38,042 nt of DNA from Limosilactobacillus vaginalis DSM 5837 = ATCC 49540 (GTDB taxonomy: Bacteria > Bacillota > Bacilli > Lactobacillales > Lactobacillaceae), in assembly GCF_000159435.1 (NCBI RefSeq), contig NZ_GG693412.1, positions 598,494 to 636,535 of the forward strand, written 5' to 3'. Below are positions 23,304 to 31,593 of the stretch, in pieces; the first letter of the stretch is position 1, and the number at the start of each line of letters is the position of its first letter. A model generated the notes under the pieces. It saw nothing but the letters and a program-made list of their open reading frames with translations, did no database searches and was not told the origin of the DNA. The position numbers and the translations under genes were made by a program.

Positions 23304-24302
23304 ATGAAAAAAGTAGTTTTTACAGTTGCTGACTATGGGAATGGTAATGATGCAGGACCCAAAGCTAAACGAGATGTGGATTATTATTTATCACAAGTTG
23401 GTTTTGAAGTAATTCATCAGCAGTTAAATAATAAATCTAAGTTAGATAAAATTAAGACAGCATACTGGGTAATTCCCCACTTGTTTAATAATGTAGAAAA
23501 ATTTGATGAGCTATTCTTTCAGTATCCGACCTATTCAAGTTATGTGATGAAAAGGCTGGTAAAAAAAATGCGCTCAAAAAGTAAGAAGCTGTTCTTCATT
23601 ATTCATGATGTTGAATCACTTCGCCTTTTTCAAAATGACCAAAACTATTGGGATGGTGAACGAGCACTTTTTAACGCTACTGATGGCTTGATAGTTCATA
23701 ATCATAAAATGAAACGATGGCTACAGGAAAATGGGGTTACTGTTCCAATGGTAGAATTAGGAATTTTTGATTACAATAATCCTCAAAAAATAAACCAAAA
23801 TTCAGAATATGATAGAACAATATGTTTTGCTGGGAACTTAGCAAAGTCCAAGTTTCTTGATAAAATAAGTTTACAAGCTGGAAAATTAGAAATCTTTGGT
23901 TCATATCCAAGCGAACACTATTTAAAAGGCGTTTCTTATCATGGTCAAATGAGTCCAGATGAATTACCGAAGAAACTTACTCAGAATTTCGGGCTAGTCT
24001 GGGATGGCGATCAATTAGATACTTGTAGTGGGAAGTTTGGTAATTATATGCGCTATAATAATCCGCACAAAGTTTCCCTTTACTTAAGCAGTGGACAGCC
24101 AGTAATTATTTGGAAAGAAGCCGCTCTTGCTGATTTCATTTTGAGAAATAATTTAGGAATTGCAGTAAACAGCCTCGAAAATCTTGATGACATTTTAGAA
24201 AATATTACTGAGAATCAATATTCTGAAATGAAGATGAATACTATTGAGATCGCTAAAAAGTTACGAAAAGGTGACTTTATAAAGAGCGCAGTAAAAAAAT
24301 AG
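23304..24302 (+). CDS. GT-B glycosyltransferase resembling Gtf3/WbbI-type galactofuranosyl- or glucosyltransferases
   Basis: A 332-residue enzyme with a two-domain GT-B look. The N-terminal half has 'YGNGNDAGPKAKRDVDYYL' near 12-30 and 'FFIIHDVESLR' near 97-107. The C-terminal half has 'ICFAGNLAKSKFLDK', 'GLVWDGDQLDTCSGKFGNY' and 'NPHKVSLYLSSGQPVI' near 252-267. That last block is typical of the group containing streptococcal Gtf3 and E. coli WbbI (a galactofuranosyltransferase). Donor and acceptor are not proven. It is the last gene of the first polysaccharide unit, followed by a strong terminator. Confidence 0.75.
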   Translation: MKKVVFTVADYGNGNDAGPKAKRDVDYYLSQVGFEVIHQQLNNKSKLDKIKTAYWVIPHLFNNVEKFDELFFQYPTYSSYVMKRLVKKMRSKSKKLFFIIHDVESLRLFQNDQNYWDGERALFNATDGLIVHNHKMKRWLQENGVTVPMVELGIFDYNNPQKINQNSEYDRTICFAGNLAKSKFLDKISLQAGKLEIFGSYPSEHYLKGVSYHGQMSPDELPKKLTQNFGLVWDGDQLDTCSGKFGNYMRYNNPHKVSLYLSSGQPVIIWKEAALADFILRNNLGIAVNSLENLDDILENITENQYSEMKMNTIEIAKKLRKGDFIKSAVKK

Positions 24303-24320
24303 AAAATATTACTGAATAAA

Positions 24321-24364
24321 AAATATAGCCAGATGGTAATTGTAATTACTATCTGGCTATATTT
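24321..24364. terminator. Bidirectional terminator ending the first polysaccharide unit
   Basis: An almost perfect 20-pair stem (from 24321, with one G-T pair) is flanked by A6 on the left and TTTT on the right. It serves both the glycosyltransferase gene and the convergent lipoprotein gene. Confidence 0.85.
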
Positions 24365-24373
24365 TAGTTTTGT

Positions 24374-24823
24374 TTAATTCTGTTTAACAATTTGGGCATT
24401 ACTTGGTAAGCTTCCTGACCAATCCTGATAGTTTATTTGTGAGCTACCTGCAATTGTTTGACGATCCATTCCGTCACTATCAACATGGTGAGTAACACCA
24501 TATTGATCGGTCCAAACAGCAACATCGTTAAGCCCTAATTGTTTTTGACTGTTATTATTGACATTACTATTAGCAGTTGAAGAGCTTGATTGCGACGATG
24601 ATGTTACGCTTGCACTGCTGCTAGTTGAGCTTGTCTTCTTAGTAGAATTTTGCTTACTGTTTTTACTTGTCTTTTTAGTAGCTTTCTTAGTAACTTTTTC
24701 AGTTTTGGTATGTGAAGATGATGCAGTGTCCTTAGAATTCTTTTGTGAACCACAGCCAGCTAACCCAAACCCTAAGATTGTAACTAACATTCCAGACAAA
24801 AATAAACGACTAAATTTCTTCAT
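24374..24823 (-). CDS. Small Ser/Thr/Lys-rich lipoprotein
   Basis: A 149-residue predicted lipoprotein. The signal peptide is MKKFSRLFLSGMLVTILGFG, then LAGC with the acylated Cys24. A low-complexity linker of Ser, Thr, Lys and Asn (residues 27-95) follows, then a 55-residue conserved-looking domain (LGLNDVAVWTDQYGVTHHVD, ending NAQIVKQN). I do not recognise the domain. The protein should sit on the outer face of the membrane with the linker crossing the wall. The gene is reversed relative to the surrounding polysaccharide genes and has its own promoter and terminator. Confidence 0.75.
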   Translation of the reverse strand: MKKFSRLFLSGMLVTILGFGLAGCGSQKNSKDTASSSHTKTEKVTKKATKKTSKNSKQNSTKKTSSTSSSASVTSSSQSSSSTANSNVNNNSQKQLGLNDVAVWTDQYGVTHHVDSDGMDRQTIAGSSQINYQDWSGSLPSNAQIVKQN

Positions 24824-24861
24824 ATAAGTATCTCTCCTATATTGAAAGGTTCAAATCAACT

Positions 24862-24896
24862 ATACTTGATAAGTATTTAATAGTATAATTATAGCA
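24862..24896 (-). promoter_or_regulatory. Promoter and possible operator of the lipoprotein gene
   Basis: On the minus strand, TGCTATAAT (24896-24888) is a strong extended -10 element. Just downstream, ATACTT-GAT-AAGTAT (24862-24876) is a perfect inverted repeat placed where a repressor could bind. Confidence 0.45.
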
Positions 24897-25003
24897 TTTG
24901 CAGGAAGTTTATTACTAGTTGAATAAACGCAAACAAACTGATTTTAACATTATCTAAAATTTTCATCAATAAATAACGTTACATATGAAAGGATGAGCGT
25001 TCC

Positions 25004-26122
25004 ATGACAAAGTATGACTATCTTGTAGTTGGTGCTGGCCTATTTGGTGCCACCTTTGCTTACGAAGCAGCTAAGCGCGGTAAAAAGGTTAAGGTAATTG
25101 AAAAGCGCGATCACATTGCGGGAAATATTTACACTAAGGAGGTTGACGGTATTCAAGTCCATCAATATGGTGCCCATATTTTCCACACTTCTAATAAGGA
25201 GATTTGGGATTACATTAACCAGTTTGCTGAATTTAACCGTTACACAAACAGTCCTGTTGCTAATTACAAGGGGCAAATGTATAACTTGCCGTTTAACATG
25301 AATACCTTTAGTGAAATGTGGGGTGTTCGTACTCCAGCAGAAGCACTGGCAAAGATTAACGAACAGCGTCAAGAAATGGCTGGTAAGGAACCTAAGAACC
25401 TTGAAGAACAAGCTATTTCGCTAATTGGTCGGGACATCTACGAAAAGTTAATTAAGGGTTATACCGAGAAGCAATGGGGGCAAAAAGCTACCGAATTACC
25501 AGCATTTATTATTCGGCGGTTGCCTGTTCGTCTGACATATGACAACAATTACTTCAATGATCTCTATCAGGGAATTCCAATTGGTGGTTATACTCAAATT
25601 GTTGAAAAGATGCTTGATAGTGAATTAATTGATGTTGAAACTGGAGTTGACTTTTTCGATCAGAAGGACGATTATTTAGCTAATTATCCTAAGGTTGTAT
25701 TCACTGGAATGATTGATCAATTCTTTGATTATCAACTTGGTGAACTTCAATATCGGAGTCTACGTTTTGAAACTGAAGAAAAGGATGTTGGTAATTACCA
25801 AGGGAACGCGGTGATTAACTATACCGATGCTGAAACACCATACACACGGATTATCGAACATAAGCACTTCGAATTTGGTAAGGGCGACAAAGATAAAACG
25901 ATTATTACTCGAGAATATCCAGCAGACTGGCATCGTGGCGATGAACCATACTATCCGGTTAATAATCAGCAAAATAATGAACTTTACAAGAAGTATGCTC
26001 AACTTGCTGCAGAAAAGGCTAATAATGTTATCTTTGGTGGACGGCTTGGTCAATATCGCTACTACAATATGGATCAAGTTCTTCACGCAGCCTTAGTTGC
26101 CGTAAATAAGGAGTTTAAGTAA
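25004..26122 (+). CDS. glf: UDP-galactopyranose mutase
   Basis: This FAD enzyme converts UDP-galactopyranose to UDP-galactofuranose in the cytoplasm. The 372-residue protein has the FAD-binding 'VVGAGLFGATFAYEAAKRGK' (7-26), 'HQYGAHIFHTSNKEIWDYI' (52-70) with the active-site histidines, 'GYTEKQWGQKATELPAF' (152-168), and 'EYPADWHRGDEPYYPV' near 302-317. The C-terminal 'GGRLGQYRYYNMDQV' is also conserved. Length is normal. It implies galactofuranose in the polymer of this locus. AAAGGATGAG precedes the ATG. The flippase gene begins 6 bases after its stop. Confidence 0.93.
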   Translation: MTKYDYLVVGAGLFGATFAYEAAKRGKKVKVIEKRDHIAGNIYTKEVDGIQVHQYGAHIFHTSNKEIWDYINQFAEFNRYTNSPVANYKGQMYNLPFNMNTFSEMWGVRTPAEALAKINEQRQEMAGKEPKNLEEQAISLIGRDIYEKLIKGYTEKQWGQKATELPAFIIRRLPVRLTYDNNYFNDLYQGIPIGGYTQIVEKMLDSELIDVETGVDFFDQKDDYLANYPKVVFTGMIDQFFDYQLGELQYRSLRFETEEKDVGNYQGNAVINYTDAETPYTRIIEHKHFEFGKGDKDKTIITREYPADWHRGDEPYYPVNNQQNNELYKKYAQLAAEKANNVIFGGRLGQYRYYNMDQVLHAALVAVNKEFK

Positions 26123-26128
26123 TTAGCA

Positions 26129-27550
26129 ATGAAAGTTATCAAGAACTATTTGTATAATGCGGGATATCAAATTTTGAACATGATCATTCCATTGATCACT
26201 GTTCCTTATATTTCTCGTGTTTTAGGTGCACATGATGTTGGGATTAACGAATACACTAATGCATGGGTAACCTTCTTTTACCTTATGGGGCAAATGGGAA
26301 TTACTCTTTATGGTAATCGAGAAGTAGCCTACCATCGTGATGACTTATATGAACGTTCGCGAACTTTTTGGGGAGTTGAAGCGTTACAATTATTGACCGT
26401 TTCTTTATCCCTTATTGCATATTTAGCTGCTGTTTTTCTTTTTAGTACAACTTTTAAATATTATTTTCTCATGCAGGGCCTCTGGATTATTGCAACAGGC
26501 CTGGATGTTTCATGGTATTTTATGGGGTTGGAAAACTTCAAAATTACGGTGGTGCGAAATGCACTAGTTAAATTAGCCTCTGTAATTTTGATTTTTACTT
26601 TTATCAAGTCAACAGCTGATTTAGGGAAATATATTTTAATTTTAGGTGGCGCCCAAGTTGTTGGTAATTTAACATTATGGCCTTATTTAAAGGGAAATAT
26701 TGTTTGGGTTAAAATTAGTGATTGGCATCCATTTAAGCATTTTTATCCATCATTATTACTGTTTATTCCAACTATCACCACACAGGTCTATCTTGTGTTA
26801 AACCGATTGATGTTAGGACATATGGATTCACAGGCTGCCTTGGGGAATTTTGGACAATCAGATAAGATTGTCAAGTTTGTTTTAGCAATTGTTACCGCAA
26901 CTGGAACAGTAATGTTACCGCATGTAGCTAATAAGTATGCTAAGGGTGACATTGAGGGTGTACGAAATAGTTTGTATTCTTCATTTGAATTTGTTTCATC
27001 TATTTCGATTCCAATGATGTTTGGGTTGATGGCAATTTCAAAACAATTTGCTCCATGGTTCTTAGGGAGTGGCTTTCAAATGGCTGGTCAAATTATGTTC
27101 CTTGAATCACCAGTAATTGTTTTAATTGCATGGAGTAATGTTACTGGTACTCAATATTTGATGCCGGTTAACCGAGTTAAGGAATTTACAACTTCAGTAA
27201 CTATTGGCGCTGTAAGTAATGTTGCGTTTAATCTGGTTCTAATTCCGTTTTGGGGAGCTAACGGGGCAACTTTGGCAACAGTTGGCTCAGAATTCTTAGT
27301 TACTGCTTCTCAACTAGCAATGATTAGAAAGACAATTAGCCGACGTAAGATGTTTGGGGAAGTTTGGAAATATGCAGTTAGTGGGTTAGTAATGTTTATA
27401 ATTGTCAATCGAATCAGTAATACTATCCAAATGACGATTGCCAATTTAGCGTTGGAAGTTATCCTTGGAGTAGTAATTTACTTATCTGGCCTGTTTATCC
27501 TTCATGCTAAAATTTTGAACCAAGCAAAAAATATTATCGGTAAGAATTAA
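26129..27550 (+). CDS. Oligosaccharide flippase, Wzx-like (MOP superfamily)
   Basis: A 473-residue protein with about 12-14 membrane segments and the polysaccharide-transporter opening 'YLYNAGYQILNMIIPLITVPYISRVLGA' (residues 7-34, quoted in part). It also has 'GNREVAYHRDDLYERSRTFW' and 'FGQSDKIVKFVLAIVTATGTVMLP'. It carries undecaprenyl-linked repeat units across the membrane for Wzy polymerisation. The ribosome binding site is poorly placed (AAGGAG lies 15 bases upstream within glf), so translation may depend on coupling to glf. Confidence 0.88.
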   Translation: MKVIKNYLYNAGYQILNMIIPLITVPYISRVLGAHDVGINEYTNAWVTFFYLMGQMGITLYGNREVAYHRDDLYERSRTFWGVEALQLLTVSLSLIAYLAAVFLFSTTFKYYFLMQGLWIIATGLDVSWYFMGLENFKITVVRNALVKLASVILIFTFIKSTADLGKYILILGGAQVVGNLTLWPYLKGNIVWVKISDWHPFKHFYPSLLLFIPTITTQVYLVLNRLMLGHMDSQAALGNFGQSDKIVKFVLAIVTATGTVMLPHVANKYAKGDIEGVRNSLYSSFEFVSSISIPMMFGLMAISKQFAPWFLGSGFQMAGQIMFLESPVIVLIAWSNVTGTQYLMPVNRVKEFTTSVTIGAVSNVAFNLVLIPFWGANGATLATVGSEFLVTASQLAMIRKTISRRKMFGEVWKYAVSGLVMFIIVNRISNTIQMTIANLALEVILGVVIYLSGLFILHAKILNQAKNIIGKN

Positions 27551-27612
27551 TATATGACAAAAACCTAACAATTTTCTTGAGAAGTTGCGAGCATGAATTT
27601 TATCTTTTATAC

Positions 27613-27643
27613 TTGACAGAGTGTTATGTTTAAAAAATTTAAT
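27613..27643 (+). promoter_or_regulatory. Promoter for the M23 wall-hydrolase gene
   Basis: A perfect TTGACA lies at 27613-27618. The best -10 is TTTAAT (27638-27643) at a long 19-base spacing. The assignment rests mainly on the -35 box. Confidence 0.45.
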
Positions 27644-27687
27644 TTAAAAAATAGATTTCGTCCCACTTTTAGGAGGATTAAAACGTT

Positions 27688-29520
27688 TTGAATAGTCGCA
27701 AGAAAAGATTTAAACTTTACAAGTCAGGAAAGCAATGGATTACAGCAGCGATCGTTTCGATCGGTTTTATTGCTGGAACACAAGTAAAGCATGTTCATGC
27801 TGATACGACTACTAATCAGATCCAAACTACGCAAACTCAAACCACAGCAGAGAGTAATGCTTCTCAAAGTACAACTTTGGCTATTGCTAATAATGAAAAT
27901 AGCAATTCTGCTAGTGCATCAGTAGCAAGTGCTCAAGCTGCTGCAACTCAACAAAATCAAAATGTCAATGCTGAAACTTCATTTGCTCAAAGTAAGGTTG
28001 TGGTAAATACAACTAATCAAGTAAATGCTAGTTCTCAAAGCTCTAATAATATCGATGCAACTGATTTAAATAATCAGGCTAGTGATATTTCTGCTCAATC
28101 AGATATTAAAAATACTGGTTGGCAAAAAGTAAATGATAATTGGCATTATATTAAAGAAGATGGAACCGAACAAACAGGTTGGTATAAGTCTCAAGCAGGC
28201 TTTTGGTATTATTTTGATAATGAAACCGGAAATGCATTGAAAGGTTGGAATACTATAAATAATAATTTGTATTATTTCGATCAAATAAATTCAAATGCTC
28301 TAACCAATTGGCAGAAGATTGATGGACATTGGTACCATTTTGATTCAGTAAATGCTTGGGCAGATACTGGGTGGTATAAGTCTCAAGCAAACCTGTGGTA
28401 TTACTTTGATTTAACAAATGCACAAGCTTTGACTGACTGGCAGAAGATTGATGGACATTGGTACCATTTTGATCCAGTAAATGCTTGGGCAGATACTAAT
28501 TGGCAAAATATTAATAATCATTGGTATTATTTTGATCCGACAAATGCTGATGCAAGAACAGGTTGGTTTAAATCTAATGCCGGAAATTGGTATTACTTTG
28601 ATCCAACAAATGCCGACGCAAGAACAGGTTGGTTTAAATCTCAAGCAGGATTGTGGTATTATTTTGATCCAACAAATGCCTGGGCATTGAAAGATTGGCA
28701 GTATATCAATAATCACTGGTATCATTTTGATACTATTAACGTATGGGCAGATACAGGTTGGTTTAAATCTAATGCCGGAAATTGGTATTACTTTGATCCA
28801 ACAAATGCCGACGCAAGAACAGGTTGGTTTAAATCTCAAGCAGGGTTGTGGTACTATTTTGATCCAACAAATGCTTGGGCATTGAAGAATTGGCAGTATA
28901 TCAATAACCATTGGTACCATTTTAATTGGGATAACGTCTGGGCGGATACCGGCTGGCAAAAAATTAATGGTAAATGGTACTACATGGATCCAATAAATGC
29001 CTGGATATTAACTGGTACTCAAGAAATTAATGGCAAAACTTATACCTTTAATTCTGATGGCTCATGGGCTGATGGCTGGGACTGGCCATTCCCTCAAGAT
29101 GGTGAAGGTTACTTCAGCGGTGGACAGCTATTTGGTATTCATGCTGGTGGTGAATTCCGATTAAATGGTTTTCATGATGGATTAGACTTTGGTTCAATTG
29201 ATCATCCAGGTAGAGAAGTACATGCTATTCATGGTGGTACTGTTAAAATTGTTGGATACGGTTCAGGATTAAGCTGGTATGCCGTGGTTGATACTGGTGA
29301 ATATTTGGTTGTTTATCAAGAAGCTTTTTCCAGCAAAAATAATATTCTAGTTCATGAAGGACAACAAATTAGTACTGGGGACGTTATTGGTATTCGTGAT
29401 ACTTCACACGTCCACATTGGTATTACCCGAGATCACAATTTTAAACATGCTTTAGCTAGTTCATTTATTAATAACGGGACTTGGCTGGATCCTCAGAAAA
29501 TTATCCGTGAGGGATTGTAA
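27688..29520 (+). CDS. Secreted M23 (LytM-type) peptidase with KxYKxGKxW signal and wall-binding repeats
   Basis: A 610-residue export protein. The signal carries KxYKxGKxW (KLYKSGKQW, residues 9-17), a motif linked to accessory Sec (SecA2) export. A Ser/Gln/Asn-rich spacer (39-140) is followed by about 15 aromatic choline/glucan-binding type repeats (about 143-460, pattern GWFKSNAGNWYYFDPTNA). A C-terminal M23 metallopeptidase domain starts near 463, with zinc ligands His496, Asp500 (HDGLD) and the HxH pair His574/His576 (SHVHIG). It should cleave peptidoglycan cross-bridges. The start is TTG behind AGGAGG. Two 195-base blocks in the repeat region are nearly identical. Confidence 0.87.
   Translation: MNSRKKRFKLYKSGKQWITAAIVSIGFIAGTQVKHVHADTTTNQIQTTQTQTTAESNASQSTTLAIANNENSNSASASVASAQAAATQQNQNVNAETSFAQSKVVVNTTNQVNASSQSSNNIDATDLNNQASDISAQSDIKNTGWQKVNDNWHYIKEDGTEQTGWYKSQAGFWYYFDNETGNALKGWNTINNNLYYFDQINSNALTNWQKIDGHWYHFDSVNAWADTGWYKSQANLWYYFDLTNAQALTDWQKIDGHWYHFDPVNAWADTNWQNINNHWYYFDPTNADARTGWFKSNAGNWYYFDPTNADARTGWFKSQAGLWYYFDPTNAWALKDWQYINNHWYHFDTINVWADTGWFKSNAGNWYYFDPTNADARTGWFKSQAGLWYYFDPTNAWALKNWQYINNHWYHFNWDNVWADTGWQKINGKWYYMDPINAWILTGTQEINGKTYTFNSDGSWADGWDWPFPQDGEGYFSGGQLFGIHAGGEFRLNGFHDGLDFGSIDHPGREVHAIHGGTVKIVGYGSGLSWYAVVDTGEYLVVYQEAFSSKNNILVHEGQQISTGDVIGIRDTSHVHIGITRDHNFKHALASSFINNGTWLDPQKIIREGL
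28561..28950 (+). repeat. 195-bp tandem duplication inside the M23 gene
   Basis: Block 1 (28561-28755) and block 2 (28756-28950) are near-identical, encoding 65 residues (three binding repeats) twice. The first 120 bases or so of each block differ at very few positions, so the duplication is recent. Confidence 0.75.
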
Positions 29521-29531
29521 AAAATAGGAGT

Positions 29532-29568
29532 AAGGATTCACTTATTATTAGAGTGAATCCTTTTATTT
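29532..29568 (+). terminator. Terminator after the M23 gene
   Basis: AAGGATTCACT (29532-29542) pairs with AGTGAATCCTT (29552-29562), followed by TTATTTTG. Confidence 0.85.
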
Positions 29569-29602
29569 TGTATAAATCTTTGAGAAAGAAGTGGTATATC
29601 AG

Positions 29603-30409
29603 ATGAAAAAGTTGACCCAAAAAGAGATAAAAAAACATTTATTGGATATTTTGTTAAATTTTCAAGACTTTTGTGATGATTATGGCTTAAAAATGTATCT
29701 TTGTGCAGGAACGTTACTAGGAGCAGTCCGACATCATGGATTTATTCCCTGGGATGATGATATAGATGTTTGTATGGATAGAGAGAGCTATCAAAAGGTA
29801 ATGGAGATTGCTAAAAAAAATAGTGTATTTAATGAGCATTATAAGATTACTGATTTTCAATTTAACGATTCAAGCTACCCATTTATCAAAGTAGTAGATT
29901 TAACAACTAAAATGAGCCAACAATTTGAAAATGATGAGGCAGATTATCTCTGGATTGACGTTTTTCCTATGGATGGTTTACCAGGGGATAAATCATTACA
30001 AAAAAAGTTGTATCAAAAAGTTGCTATTGTACGTGAAATACAAATGTTAAGCTTTGCTAAAGCAGGTCAAGGAAGAACGTTGGCGAAGAAAATATTAAAA
30101 CCTTTAGTTATTCCTTTTGCGAAAATGTATGGTCTTAAACGAGCTAATGAAAAACTTAATCAGTTATCACAGACCTATGATTACAATAAAACAGGTTGGA
30201 TAGGTGATGTAATGTGGGGTGACTATGGTAAGGAAACTATGCGAACTTCAGATTATTTTGAAAGTACTAAAGTTAATTTTGAAGGATATCAGTTCGATAC
30301 GATGGCTTGCTGGGATAGCTATTTAACCAAACTTTATGGTAAGAATTATATGGATATTCCACCTAAAGAAAAACAAGTTAATCATTGCCTTCAAGCATGG
30401 CTAAGGTAG
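29603..30409 (+). CDS. LicD-family phosphotransferase (phosphocholine transferase type)
   Basis: LicD proteins attach phosphocholine or other phospho-groups to surface sugars, using a nucleotidyltransferase fold. The 268-residue protein has the hallmark 'AGTLLGAVRHHGFIPWDDD' (35-53) with the metal-binding Asp-Asp-Asp-Ile-Asp, 'DYLWIDVFPMDGLP' near 110-123, and a C-terminal 'YGKNYMDIPPKEKQVNH'. The donor is unproven, and no choline uptake or activation genes (licA-licC) are visible. The start at ATG 29603 is preferred; a GTG four codons upstream (29591) is possible. It appears to head a unit with the GT4 and acyltransferase genes. Confidence 0.82.
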   Translation: MKKLTQKEIKKHLLDILLNFQDFCDDYGLKMYLCAGTLLGAVRHHGFIPWDDDIDVCMDRESYQKVMEIAKKNSVFNEHYKITDFQFNDSSYPFIKVVDLTTKMSQQFENDEADYLWIDVFPMDGLPGDKSLQKKLYQKVAIVREIQMLSFAKAGQGRTLAKKILKPLVIPFAKMYGLKRANEKLNQLSQTYDYNKTGWIGDVMWGDYGKETMRTSDYFESTKVNFEGYQFDTMACWDSYLTKLYGKNYMDIPPKEKQVNHCLQAWLR

Positions 30410-30443
30410 TTATCCTAATTATATAAATTTATGGAGATATTAA

Positions 30444-31562
30444 ATGAAAAAAATATTAGTTGTTGGTGACTTTATCAGTGGAAGTGGACTTACTCAGGTT
30501 ATTTTTAATGTTTTTGGATATTTAAATAATAATTATCAAATTGAGGCAGTTGCCTATGGAATAGATCCAACAGACTTTACTGATAAGAAGTGTAAAAAGT
30601 TGGGGTGGAAACTGCATAGAGTTATACCAGTTACAAAAAATCCTATAAAGCATTGGCGATGGTGGAAGTCGTTCTTTAAAACGCATGAATATGACATTAT
30701 TTATTTTAACTATTCAGCATCATGGAATTATTTACCAGTTATTTATGCCAAAAAATATTGTCCTGCAAAAATTATATGTCATTCTCACAATGCATATTAC
30801 AGTCATACGTTTTCTAATGCTTTAATGATGACGTTACTTAATATGGTTAATAACCATGGTAAAAAAATTTTTGATCGAAATGCTGACGTTAAAATAGCAA
30901 CGTCTATTGAAGCTGGAAAATGGATGTTTGGGAAAACTTCAAGTGATGTTCATATAATTGATAATGGATTAGATCTATCCAAGTATCAGTATGATTCTAA
31001 TCAAAGAAGCATAATTCGTAGTAGACTACGGATATCATCAGATGAAAAATTGATTGGTTTTGTAGGAGTGTTACAAGATAGAAAGAATCCTTTATTTGCT
31101 TTAGATGTGTTTGCAAAATATCACGAAATTAATCCAAACAGTAAATTCGTTATTTTAGGAAAGGGTCCACTAAAAATACAAATAAATGAGCAAATAAAAT
31201 TACTTGGATTAGGAAAATACGTTACACAGATTGACTTTGTACCAGATGTTAATAATTGGTATTCAGCAATGGATGCTCTTCTATTTACTAGTAAATATGA
31301 AGGATTTGGTTTAGTGGCATTAGAAGCTCAAATTAGTAATTTACCGGTACTAGCATCGGCTACTAATATAGATGAAATTTTTGCAACTAATAACATTTAC
31401 AAACTTAGCGGATTGAATGCGGAAAAATGGGCGGATAAACTTGAAAGTATTTTCCAAAGCTCAAAGGGGGCGCGAAAGAGTAGTCTGGATCCAAATCTTA
31501 AAAGGTTTGGCATTGAGAAACAAGCTGAGAAAATATTTAAACTAGTTGGCTTGTATGAATGA
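30444..31562 (+). CDS. GT4-family glycosyltransferase
   Basis: A 372-residue GT-B enzyme. The N-terminal half has 'VVGDFISGSGLTQVIFNVFGYL' near 5-26 and 'YFNYSASWNYLPVIYAKKYCP'. The C-terminal nucleotide-sugar half has 'IGFVGVLQDRKNPLFALDVF' near 206-225, 'FVILGKGPL', and the GT4 signature 'EGFGLVALEAQISNLPVLA' near 285-303. It probably adds a sugar in repeat-unit assembly. Base composition is very AT-rich with many ATA and AGA codons compared with the housekeeping genes, a sign of acquired DNA. Confidence 0.85.
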   Translation: MKKILVVGDFISGSGLTQVIFNVFGYLNNNYQIEAVAYGIDPTDFTDKKCKKLGWKLHRVIPVTKNPIKHWRWWKSFFKTHEYDIIYFNYSASWNYLPVIYAKKYCPAKIICHSHNAYYSHTFSNALMMTLLNMVNNHGKKIFDRNADVKIATSIEAGKWMFGKTSSDVHIIDNGLDLSKYQYDSNQRSIIRSRLRISSDEKLIGFVGVLQDRKNPLFALDVFAKYHEINPNSKFVILGKGPLKIQINEQIKLLGLGKYVTQIDFVPDVNNWYSAMDALLFTSKYEGFGLVALEAQISNLPVLASATNIDEIFATNNIYKLSGLNAEKWADKLESIFQSSKGARKSSLDPNLKRFGIEKQAEKIFKLVGLYE

Positions 31563-31593
31563 TTAGCCTGGTTTATATTTTGTAGGAGATAAT

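Noticed and set aside
24558-24827. Plus-strand hydrophobic open frame opposite the lipoprotein gene
   Set aside because: It is the antisense of a Ser/Lys-rich linker, which automatically reads as Leu/Val/Phe-rich. It has no ribosome binding site, and the minus-strand protein has a clear lipobox.
28411-28959. Minus-strand frame of 182 codons inside the M23 gene
   Set aside because: It is produced by the regular repeat pattern read backwards. The plus-strand protein has a signal peptide, repeats and a catalytic domain.
28300-28960. Regular repeats considered as a CRISPR array
   Set aside because: The repeats are coding, of unequal length and directly adjacent, with no unique spacers and no cas genes nearby.
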